8,889 nucleotides of DNA from Candidatus Syntropharchaeum sp. (GCA_016782355.1 JADHYP010000051.1:1-8889); one strand, 5' to 3'; shown: positions 1 through 6,021, numbered from the stretch's first letter. Program-made: numbers and translations. Notes: generated by a model not told the origin, from the sequence alone.

Positions 1-2
1 TG

Positions 3-854
3 CTTATAGAAACGTCGGATTTCGTTGAACAGCGGAAAAAATGGTTGAAAGAGGATAAAAGATTCAAATTATTTTATAATGAGCAGAAATCCGCGATAGA
101 CATTTTTAAAGAGATGATAAGAGAATACGCAGCGTTGTCGCCCATAAATGCCACTTTTAAAGTGTTATTTTTCAGTAACGCCGATTTTCTTCCGGTAAAT
201 GCGCAACAAGCTTTGCGGAGGGTTATGGAACGGAGCAGCAAAACGTGCAGATTCATTTTCGCGACCACGAAACCCGCGGGTGTCATCCCCGCCATAAGGT
301 CAAGATGCCTGAACCTTCACTTCACGCATTTAGATAAAAGCAGTGCGTTGGAGACATTGATAAGGTCAATAGCAGGTGCGGAAGGGGTAAAACTTACCGA
401 AGGGGGTTTGAAAACGCTGAAGCAATATGCGAGAGGAGATGCTGGCGCTGCCATTAATATGCTGGAAGCAGCAGCAGTAGCAACGGCTTCTTCGGCGACA
501 AAATCGGTTGACGAGACCAGAATAGAAGAAGTAGTGCGGAATGCGTTTTTTCAAAGGAAGAAGGCAGAGGAGTTGATAGATTTGGCATTCGCATCCCGGC
601 ATAAAGAAGTGAGAGCGGGATTAGAATTTATGATAAAGGCGGAGCGAATAGGAGGAAAAGAAATTCTGGCGGAGATACACGAGGCGTTGCGAAGGAAGAT
701 GAAAGCGAAGATGACGATGGAAGAATCGAAAAAATTCGCCCGGCTTGTGTTATACGAAGGCGAAGCGGATTTTCAACTTTGCAATTCCCTGAATGCCCTG
801 ATACATTTGGAAATGATGATAATGAAAATGTCAAAGGTGGTGAGGGGGCTATGA
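3..854 (+). CDS. Replication factor C small-subunit paralogue (5'-partial)
   Basis: The reading frame is open to the left edge, so the gene is cut at its N-terminus; the TTG at 45 is not a convincing start because conserved sequence continues upstream of it. Clamp-loader AAA+ subunits load the PCNA sliding clamp onto primed DNA. Visible family landmarks are a TSDF segment at 12-23 (like the NASD region of RFC), REYAALSPINATFK, then NAQQALRRVMER and SKTCRFIFATT, and the SRC motif with its arginine finger at 300-308. The rest is helical and fits the lid and collar domains. The usual Walker B DEAD is replaced by SNAD at 174-185, so this subunit probably does not hydrolyse ATP efficiently. From memory it resembles the second small-subunit paralogue of haloarchaea and Methanosarcinales rather than canonical RfcS. 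The Walker A region lies outside the window. It ends convergently with the TPR gene. Confidence 0.88.
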   Translation, partial: LIETSDFVEQRKKWLKEDKRFKLFYNEQKSAIDIFKEMIREYAALSPINATFKVLFFSNADFLPVNAQQALRRVMERSSKTCRFIFATTKPAGVIPAIRSRCLNLHFTHLDKSSALETLIRSIAGAEGVKLTEGGLKTLKQYARGDAGAAINMLEAAAVATASSATKSVDETRIEEVVRNAFFQRKKAEELIDLAFASRHKEVRAGLEFMIKAERIGGKEILAEIHEALRRKMKAKMTMEESKKFARLVLYEGEADFQLCNSLNALIHLEMMIMKMSKVVRGL

Positions 855-953
855 TGCAATGAAGTTATCGCTGGCTGTGGGCATGGAACTACTATCAGAG
901 ATTTGGAATAATGAGTTTGTGAAGGATAAGAGAGTTATTTTACGAGAAGTAAC

Positions 954-1373
954 TCACACCTCAGAAGAGAATATACGTTGTGCCTCTTCATTCCGGCGTT
1001 TATGTGCTTGCTGTATCCTCTCCCCACGCTTGAAATACTCCTCTGCTTTCTCCTCATCGCCCATAGCTCTGTAAACCTGCCCGATATTATAGCAAGCCGA
1101 TATACCTTCGTCCATTAGATACTCCCGGAGATTCAATGCTGCGTTGAAGAACCCAATTGCCATTTCATATTGCTCCAAACTCGCGTAAGCAACTCCACAA
1201 TCGTTACAAACCTTAGCCATCGTGGGAAGAATTGGCTCTTTCTTCACTATCTCCTTGTAAACTTCTATCGCCTCTTCATATTTTGCCTCTGCGAGGTATT
1301 CTTCCCCGATTATAAGCAAATCTTCAGCGGTCTTTTCTTCCTCTTTTCTTTCTTTTTCCATAAGCTTATACAT
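954..1373 (-). CDS. TPR-repeat protein
   Basis: This 139-residue protein consists almost wholly of three tetratricopeptide repeats, at about residues 16-49, 53-86 and 92-125, each with the helix A/helix B pattern (for example GEEYLAEAKYEEAIEVYKEI and GQVYRAMGDEEKAEEYFKRG). A charged K/E-rich head (residues 5-15) and a basic tail (124-128) flank them. There is no signal peptide or membrane segment, so it is probably a cytoplasmic protein-interaction scaffold; its partner is unknown. Two in-frame ATGs exist, at 1373 and 1361. A TATA-like box on this strand at 1389-1397 predicts transcription starting near 1367, between the two, which favours the second ATG and would shorten the protein by four residues. 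The HAD gene lies 85 nt upstream on the same strand, but this gene seems to have its own promoter. Confidence 0.85.
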   Translation of the reverse strand: MYKLMEKERKEEEKTAEDLLIIGEEYLAEAKYEEAIEVYKEIVKKEPILPTMAKVCNDCGVAYASLEQYEMAIGFFNAALNLREYLMDEGISACYNIGQVYRAMGDEEKAEEYFKRGERIQQAHKRRNEEAQRIFSSEV

Positions 1374-1388
1374 AATTCATATTAGCTA

Positions 1389-1397
1389 CTTATATAA
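1389..1397 (-). promoter_or_regulatory. TATA-like box for the TPR gene
   Basis: The minus strand reads TTATATAAG, a good archaeal box A. Its centre is about 20 nt before the ATG at 1373 and 32 nt before the ATG at 1361. With the usual spacing of about 26 nt the transcript would begin near 1367, giving a very short leader to the second ATG. Seen in sequence; the activity is inferred. Confidence 0.55.
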
Positions 1398-1458
1398 CTG
1401 CTCTATCTTTACTTTTGCATTTTACACTTTTCCGTTTTCATTGCCGCCATCAGACGAT

Positions 1459-2526
1459 TCATCCCAGCTTACCTGCTTCTTCTCTCACTTGCATTCTTAC
1501 CCGTTTATGTATTTCTATTATCTCTTCTTTTCGCCTTTCGTCTGCACGCTGGATATTATGGAAATAGGGAAAAGGCATCTTCCGTTTTATAATAAAATCC
1601 CTTATGTCTTCCGTAATGCACTTCTCAGGGATATCCGCAGGATTCTTTTCAAAAATATCCCGGTTCTCTTCCCAGTCCGTCACCACTTCCACCACTTCTC
1701 CTTTCCCTCCTCGCTCAAAAGCCTCGCATAATACGTGAAGAAACCTTATATCAGCAGATGCAAGTCCAACATTGGCGTAAGGGACCGCATATTCGTTACC
1801 ATTGAAAACAACCGATATTCCATCGTGCGTTGCAACCTCGTCCAGCATCTTATAATCGGTAATGCTGTCGCCAACGGCGATGACATCGCTCAGCGCCACT
1901 CCTTTCTCTTTCGCTATCGCCCTCACTGCCTCCGCTTTTCTTTCTCCTCCTATTACCCTTGTCGTAAAAATGTCATAGCCCAGGGAAGGAAGTTGATGAA
2001 AGAAGAAATCGTCCAGGCGATTCACTATGCGTTCCGTATTGTCAATGTCAGAATAAAGCGCGATTATGTCTTCTTGCGCTTTTTTTATTAAAGAAAAGAT
2101 GTTTTCGTGTAAATCGCTTCTTTCTAAATCAAGCTCCGTGCATATAATATTGTTCTCAGAAATTCCCAGTTTGCGACCTACGTTGTAAGCATGCAGCTCG
2201 TAACTTGTAGATATGATATAGATGTCCCAATTTTCCGCCTGTAACTTCTCGAATAAGTATTCTGCACCTTCTATTATCTTTGCGCGTTCTGACACCTTCT
2301 TTATATCTTCCCCGGTTATGCCATGCAGCAAAAAAAAGGGCACGATTAATGCGAGGGTGTCCCCGGGCTCGTAGCCTTCCCTTCCCTCAAGCGACATAAT
2401 ATCGTCATATCTGCTTATAACCTCAAAAATAAAAGCGCCTTCTTTTCCCATGAGCTTCATCACCTCGTAGGCATTATCTTGCGGTGATAAAGGTCCTTCG
2501 AGGTCGAAAAATATTGTTTTTTGCAT
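1459..2526 (-). CDS. HAD-superfamily phosphatase-like protein, COG4030/EhaR-like
   Basis: This is a 355-residue HAD-fold protein. Motif I is FFDLEGPLS with D8 as the presumed nucleophile and E10 where most HAD phosphatases have a second Asp. Motif II is the S106-T107 pair in IISTSY, K197 is a candidate motif III lysine, and motif IV is GDSITD at 219-224. The segment SRYDD (38-42), followed by REGYEPGDTLALIVPF, matches what I recall of archaeal COG4030, whose members are sometimes named energy-converting hydrogenase A subunit R. That name comes from methanogen gene order and is not evidence of hydrogenase function here, since no other Eha gene is visible. The substrate is unknown. About 90 C-terminal residues beyond motif IV are charged and probably helical. 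The gene starts just downstream of a TATA-like box in the divergent region shared with the DtxR-family gene. Confidence 0.82.
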   Translation of the reverse strand: MQKTIFFDLEGPLSPQDNAYEVMKLMGKEGAFIFEVISRYDDIMSLEGREGYEPGDTLALIVPFFLLHGITGEDIKKVSERAKIIEGAEYLFEKLQAENWDIYIISTSYELHAYNVGRKLGISENNIICTELDLERSDLHENIFSLIKKAQEDIIALYSDIDNTERIVNRLDDFFFHQLPSLGYDIFTTRVIGGERKAEAVRAIAKEKGVALSDVIAVGDSITDYKMLDEVATHDGISVVFNGNEYAVPYANVGLASADIRFLHVLCEAFERGGKGEVVEVVTDWEENRDIFEKNPADIPEKCITEDIRDFIIKRKMPFPYFHNIQRADERRKEEIIEIHKRVRMQVREEAGKLG

Positions 2527-2549
2527 TGAAAAATAAAAATTGCGCAGTT

Positions 2550-2559
2550 CAAAATAAAC
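2550..2559 (-). promoter_or_regulatory. TATA-like box for the HAD gene
   Basis: The minus strand reads GTTTATTTTG preceded by A-rich AAAAAG, resembling box A with a purine-rich BRE. The centre is about 29 nt from the ATG at 2526, so the mRNA would be leaderless or have a leader of about 3 nt. No Shine-Dalgarno sequence precedes this ATG, which agrees. Confidence 0.5.
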
Positions 2560-2582
2560 CTTTTTATTACAAACACGAAAAC

Positions 2583-2590
2583 TTTAAATA
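2583..2590 (+). promoter_or_regulatory. TATA box for the DtxR-family gene
   Basis: TTTAAATA continuing into TA is a near-consensus archaeal box A, and the upstream CGAAAAC resembles BRE. The centre lies about 29 nt before the ATG at 2616, predicting an almost leaderless transcript; no Shine-Dalgarno is present. Between the box and the ATG lie CCTAATAAT (2599-2607) and the imperfect pair ATGC/GCAT, which could hold an operator. Confidence 0.65.
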
Positions 2591-2615
2591 TAGGATGCCC
2601 TAATAATGTTAAAGC

Positions 2616-3071
2616 ATGCTAAGTAGAAAAGCGGAAGACTATCTCGAAGCGATTCTGAACATCGTGGAAAAGAAGGGATATACGCGGGTGAAGGATATAG
2701 CATCGGCTTTAAATATTAAGCCCTCAAGCGTTGTGGAAATGCTAAAGAGGCTGAACGACATGGGTCTCGTTGAATACCGGAAATACGATGGCGTGACGTT
2801 GACACCAAAGGGAAGAGAGATAGCGAGTGTTGTAAAAGACCGGCATGATACTATAAAGGCGTTCCTGGAGATAATAAAAGTGCCAGAGAAGATAGCGGAT
2901 AAAGACGCATGCATAATCGAGCACGAATTGGAAGCGAAAACAATAGAGCAGCTAAAAAATTTCGTGCGGTTCGTGAAGTCCGCACCGGATTATCCACAAT
3001 GGCTGGAGCACTTCGAGACGTTCTGTAAGACAGGGGTGCATCCCTGCGAAGAGAGAAGTATTAAATACTAA
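2616..3071 (+). CDS. DtxR/MntR-family metal-dependent transcriptional repressor
   Basis: This 151-residue protein has the length and layout of MntR: an N-terminal winged helix (about 1-70, recognition region PSSVVEMLKRLNDMG) and a helical dimerisation/metal domain (about 71-140), with no SH3-like third domain. Such repressors bind operators when loaded with Mn(II) or Fe(II) and shut down metal uptake genes. Candidate ligands by motif position are D8, E11, H77, C99, E102 and H103. D8 and E11 match MntR, while Cys at position 99 in DACIIEHE corresponds to the cysteine of iron-sensing DtxR/IdeR. The tail has two further cysteines (CKTGVHPCEE). The ATG follows a strong TATA box at leaderless spacing. 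The ATPase gene starts 18 nt after its stop, so co-transcription is possible. Which metal it senses is not decided by the sequence. Confidence 0.9.
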   Translation: MLSRKAEDYLEAILNIVEKKGYTRVKDIASALNIKPSSVVEMLKRLNDMGLVEYRKYDGVTLTPKGREIASVVKDRHDTIKAFLEIIKVPEKIADKDACIIEHELEAKTIEQLKNFVRFVKSAPDYPQWLEHFETFCKTGVHPCEERSIKY

Positions 3072-3098
3072 TCTTATTTAGAACTAATCATGATTAGT
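3057..3098. promoter_or_regulatory. Palindrome array and TATA-like box at the ATPase start
   Basis: Two perfect symmetric sequences lie here. AGTATTAAATACT (3057-3069, one central base) spans the DtxR-family stop codon, and ACTAATCATGATTAGT (3083-3098, 16 bp) is centred on the ATPase ATG at 3090. The heptamer ACTAATC occurs at 3067-3073, again at 3083-3089 (16 nt apart), and inverted at 3092-3098. TTAAATA at 3061-3067 is TATA-like and sits about 26 nt before the ATG, so a leaderless transcript would start inside the large palindrome. A repressor bound here would cover the transcription start. The role is inferred; the symmetry is directly visible. Confidence 0.5.
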
Positions 3099-4460
3099 GA
3101 ATTTATTGATAGGGAAGAAGAGATTACGCTGTTAGAAGAAGAGTGGGAGAAAGGGGAGGGGAGGCTAATTGTCCTCTATGGAAGGCGAAGAATAGGGAAG
3201 ACAAGGCTTTTGATGGAATTTTCAAGGACAAGGGACAGGAATGGGATCTTCTATATTGCGGAAGAATCCTCTGCTCAGATTCAGATAAACGGGCTGAAGG
3301 AGAAAATTGCAGAATTTCTAAACGACCCCCTGCTCAGCACGCTTGAGATAAAAGATTGGGAACTGCTTTTCGGTTATTTAGCGAAGAATATGCCAGAAGA
3401 CCGATTTTATATCATAATAGATGAATTCTCATATCTCATCAGAAGTGACAGCAGAGTACTCAGCGTTTTGCAAAAGTTGTGGGATACGAAGTTCGCTTAT
3501 TCTTCTGCTTTTATCGTTCTTTCAGGCTCTATGCTTGGACTGATGAGCGAAAAGGTGCTTTCATACGCATCACCGCTTTATGGAAGGAGGACACGGGATA
3601 TTTTGCTGGAGGGACTGCCGTTTAAGTATGCGAGAGAGTTTGTCAAAATGCCTTCCAGGGAAGCACTTCAGCTCTATTTGATAATAGGCGGTGTGCCGGA
3701 GTATCTGCTGAAAGCTTCTGAATACGGCAGCCTCGCGGAGTTTCTCGAAAAAGAATTTTTCAGTAAGAACGGATACTTCTACCGGGAGCCTTATTTCATC
3801 ATCTCGCAGGAGTTCAAAGAACTCAAGACCTATTTTTCCATTCTCAACGCCCTCGCTTACGGTCATACAAAACCAACGGAGATAGCAAATTTTACGGGGA
3901 TGGAAACAAGAAGCATCTACCCGTATCTTGAGAATCTGCTCAGAATGGGTTTTATAGAGCGGCAGGTCTCCATGTTGGGCAGTCCAAAAAGGGGGTTATA
4001 TTTGATAAAGGACTGCATCTTTGATTTCTGGTTCAATTTCGTATTTAAACATAGGGAAGAAATAGAAATGGGAGCTTTCAGATTGAGCGAGGGAGAAAAA
4101 ACCGTCTATCTGGGGAAAAAATTTGAGAGTTTTGTCAGAGATGAGGTTCTTCGTTCTCTGCTTCCGTTCAGATTTGAAAAGAGTGGCAGGTGGTGGCATA
4201 AGGGTGAGGAGATAGACATAGTGGCGGTAAATGAGAGAGAAAAGCAAATAGCCTTCTTCGAGGTTAAATGGAGCAGATTGAGCTATCAAGAGGCAAAGAG
4301 AATATTAAATGCACTCAGAGATAAAGCGGAACTTGTTAACTGGCATGTCAAAGGCGAAGAAAGGAGAGATTATTATGGCATTGTAGCCGAGAGTATTGAG
4401 GGTAAAGAAGAACTTTGCAAGCAGGGATTTCTGGTCTATGGTATAGACGAGTTGTTGTAA
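3090..4460 (+). CDS. AAA-type ATPase with C-terminal DUF234 nuclease-like domain
   Basis: This 456-residue protein matches the COG1672 layout common in archaea. An N-terminal P-loop ATPase (ATPase_2 type) carries Walker A GRRRIGKT (31-38), Walker B YIIIDEF (107-113), a sensor-like VLSGS (143-147), LYGRRT (163-168) and the family signature GGVPEYL (200-206). A winged-helix segment follows at about 250-295 (KPTEIANFTGM, YLENLLRMGFIER). The C-terminal DUF234 region (about 310-456) has GRWWHKGEEIDIVAV and FFEVKW, giving D376 and E391-x-K393, the PD-(D/E)XK nuclease pattern. The domain therefore looks catalytically intact. No enzymatic role is established for the family as far as I know; a link to mobile DNA or stress is often suspected. 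It is either read from the upstream repressor transcript or from its own leaderless promoter. A strong terminator-like hairpin follows the stop. Confidence 0.88.
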   Translation: MISEFIDREEEITLLEEEWEKGEGRLIVLYGRRRIGKTRLLMEFSRTRDRNGIFYIAEESSAQIQINGLKEKIAEFLNDPLLSTLEIKDWELLFGYLAKNMPEDRFYIIIDEFSYLIRSDSRVLSVLQKLWDTKFAYSSAFIVLSGSMLGLMSEKVLSYASPLYGRRTRDILLEGLPFKYAREFVKMPSREALQLYLIIGGVPEYLLKASEYGSLAEFLEKEFFSKNGYFYREPYFIISQEFKELKTYFSILNALAYGHTKPTEIANFTGMETRSIYPYLENLLRMGFIERQVSMLGSPKRGLYLIKDCIFDFWFNFVFKHREEIEMGAFRLSEGEKTVYLGKKFESFVRDEVLRSLLPFRFEKSGRWWHKGEEIDIVAVNEREKQIAFFEVKWSRLSYQEAKRILNALRDKAELVNWHVKGEERRDYYGIVAESIEGKEELCKQGFLVYGIDELL

Positions 4461-4471
4461 AGGAAAAAGCT

Positions 4472-4503
4472 GTTCGGTTTTTTCTTTAAAACCGAACTTT
4501 TTT
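4472..4503 (+). terminator. Hairpin with T-run after the ATPase gene
   Basis: GTTCGGTTTT (4472-4481) and AAAACCGAAC (4488-4497) form a perfect 10-bp stem with a 6-nt loop, followed directly by six T at 4498-4503. It begins 11 nt after the ATPase stop and has the form of an intrinsic terminator. Archaea mostly terminate at T-runs alone, so the stem may instead or also protect the mRNA 3' end. Confidence 0.75.
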
Positions 4504-4536
4504 AGGGTTATTAAGTAAAACTGAACCTTTTTAGGG
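4488..4536. repeat. 20-bp direct repeat, 29-nt period
   Basis: The right arm and T-tail of the terminator (4488-4507) recur at 4517-4536 with only two differences: AAAAC(C/T)GAAC(T/C)TTTTTAGGG. The second copy can still pair with the left arm at 4472-4481 using one G-T wobble, so two alternative hairpins are possible. This looks like a local tandem duplication. Confidence 0.7.
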
Positions 4537-4556
4537 GACATTATTTATGTGCCTAA
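4531..4556. promoter_or_regulatory. Interrupted inverted repeat TTAGG...ACAT / ATGT...CCTAA
   Basis: TTAGG-gg-ACAT (4531-4541) and ATGT-g-CCTAA (4547-4556) form an imperfect inverted repeat around a short AT-rich centre. It overlaps the second direct-repeat copy and lies 56 nt before the ATG at 4612, where a promoter would be expected (TAATATTC at 4554-4561 is TATA-like). It could be an operator or a hairpin. TTAGG/CCTAA half sites recall DtxR/IdeR operators, but the spacing here is 16 nt rather than 9. Confidence 0.35.
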
Positions 4557-4611
4557 TATTCTTATTTCACATACAGTTAATGCAACCTAAATAAACGAAG
4601 GGGGTTATGCT

Positions 4612-4779
4612 ATGGACGAGATGGAGATAACAAGGCTGATGAAGGAATTGATGCGGCTACTTCAGAACGTCGCCGAAGAAGTCGAAAGCGGAGCTGAAAT
4701 AGACGAAAGGGTTGAAGCGATAAAACGTGAGTTGGGCTCGTGGTTTATTGATGATTATTCACTTTATCAGGCTTCGTAG
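4612..4779 (+). CDS. Small acidic protein of unknown function (55 aa)
   Basis: I do not recognise this family. It runs from ATG at 4612 to TAG at 4777-4779 and encodes a 55-residue, acidic, mostly helical protein (starts MDEMEITRLMKELMRLLQ, ends DDYSLYQAS) with no cysteine and no membrane segment. A G-rich Shine-Dalgarno-like GGGGG (4600-4604) sits 7 nt before the ATG. The next gene begins 27 nt after its stop and also has its own ribosome-binding site, so the pair looks like an operon and the small protein may be a partner or regulator of the DUF2325 protein. The amphipathic pattern over residues 4-20 and 30-41 supports a real protein over a chance frame. Confidence 0.65.
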   Translation: MDEMEITRLMKELMRLLQNVAEEVESGAEIDERVEAIKRELGSWFIDDYSLYQAS

Positions 4780-4806
4780 CCGTGACACAAGCAGGGGTAG
4801 TAAAGA

Positions 4807-6021
4807 ATGGCAGAGGAAAAAGGAAGAAGAACGGGAAACGGAAGGAGAAGGATATGGGACTTCCAGCCTTCTACAATTTGCAGAATCTTAGGGTTGAGTT
4901 TTGACGAAAAGGAGTTGAAGAAGATATTTAAGGAATTGAAGCTCAGCTATGGCAACCAGTTTTCAGCAGCGTTTGAAATGCACCAGCATCTTGCTCAGAT
5001 ATGCAGGACGCAGGGTCAGCATGCCAAGCGAGTGGAAAAGATACTGGAGAAACAATTTGCACCGTATAAGAAAGAAGTTGAGCGGTTGGGGTCAGATGCG
5101 CGAAAAATATGCGAGTTTATCGAAGGAAGACCAGAAAACGTCTTAAAAAACGTTCCTATCTCCGCTCTTATCTGGTTTGCGGCACGTAATGGAAGTCAAG
5201 ATAAAGAAATCGAGACGAGAATTTTCACTGCCGTTCATTTGAAGGAGCATCAGGCGTTGCGATTTTACGACGAGCTTTCTCGTAAGTTGCCGTGGGATAA
5301 AGTAGAGGATATAATGAAGGAGCTAAGAATAGCTTCAGAATCAAATGAAAAGCTGCAACGCAGGTGTGAGCGGTTGGAACAGAAAAAAGAAGAGTTGATT
5401 TCAGAGCGTGAAGCAATTAAAGCGGATAAAGTCAAGCTTGTTCATGAACTGGAGGAGCAAAAGCGATTGGATGAGCGATTGCGAGAAAGAATAAAGAAAA
5501 TAGGTGGAGAAGCGGCTTATGAACAGATTGAAGGCATGAAAACGGAACTGACGGTTTTAAGGGAAGAAATAAAGAGGTTGAATAAAGAAAACGCAGAATT
5601 AGTCAAAATATCAGCATCCAGATTTGAATCCCACTTTTACACAAAGAATGAAATAGAGGACAGGTTTGTAGCTTCTGCTTGTGAATGTAACAGTAATGGT
5701 AACGAAAGAGGGCTTAAAGACGTGAGTGTGGCTTATGTTGGAGGAGTTGAGTCGCTTATGCCGTGCTACAAAGAACTGGCAGAGTCTTTTGGCTGCCTTT
5801 TCCGTTACCACTGCGGGCACTGCGAGCGCGGGAAAAGGGAGATAGAGAATCTCGTGGAAAAAAATGACGTGATATTTTGTCCCGTGGACATAAACAGCCA
5901 CAACGCTTGCCGGATGGTTAAAGAGGCATGCAAGTTGCGGAACAAACCATGCTATTTCCTTCGCAGTTCGGGTTTGAGTGCGCTTAAGAAGACGTTGGAG
6001 AATTTCGCTGCGGGGGGTTAG
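4807..6021 (+). CDS. Coiled-coil DUF2325 protein
   Basis: This 404-residue protein has three parts. Residues 1-165 are helical with spaced histidines (FEMHQHLAQ at 57-64; VHLKEHQAL at 143-151), resembling the N-terminal region I remember in bacterial DUF2325 proteins. Residues about 170-268 form a long K/E-rich coiled coil. Residues about 306-400 are a DUF2325 domain: VAYVGGVESL (308-317), YHCGHC (334-339), PVDINSHNAC (359-368), then the closing RSSGLSALKKTL. Ten cysteines fall between 292 and 382 (C292, C294, C320, C330, C336, C339, C358, C368, C375, C382), suggesting metal, Fe-S or redox chemistry, but no biochemical role is established to my knowledge. No signal peptide or membrane segment is seen. 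GGGGT at 4794-4798 is the likely ribosome-binding site. The first 15 residues are very basic. Confidence 0.85.
   Translation: MAEEKGRRTGNGRRRIWDFQPSTICRILGLSFDEKELKKIFKELKLSYGNQFSAAFEMHQHLAQICRTQGQHAKRVEKILEKQFAPYKKEVERLGSDARKICEFIEGRPENVLKNVPISALIWFAARNGSQDKEIETRIFTAVHLKEHQALRFYDELSRKLPWDKVEDIMKELRIASESNEKLQRRCERLEQKKEELISEREAIKADKVKLVHELEEQKRLDERLRERIKKIGGEAAYEQIEGMKTELTVLREEIKRLNKENAELVKISASRFESHFYTKNEIEDRFVASACECNSNGNERGLKDVSVAYVGGVESLMPCYKELAESFGCLFRYHCGHCERGKREIENLVEKNDVIFCPVDINSHNACRMVKEACKLRNKPCYFLRSSGLSALKKTLENFAAGG

Noticed and set aside
859..1074. Plus-strand frame of 71 codons directly after the RFC stop
   Set aside because: Its second half is antisense to the TPR gene and no ribosome-binding site or family is recognisable. 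The first 32 codons are fairly protein-like, so a short unrecognised product cannot be fully excluded.
1441..2091. Plus-strand frames opposite the HAD gene
   Set aside because: They are antisense to a gene with clear HAD motifs and show no family features or start signals.
3090..4460. Defence or toxin-antitoxin system built on the ATPase
   Set aside because: The partner upstream is a metal-dependent repressor of normal type, and no toxin, antitoxin or other defence gene is nearby.
4531..4556. Canonical DtxR/IdeR operator
   Set aside because: TTAGG and CCTAA are present, but 16 nt apart instead of 9 and without the inner half sites, so I do not call it a DtxR box. Only a generic inverted repeat is supported.
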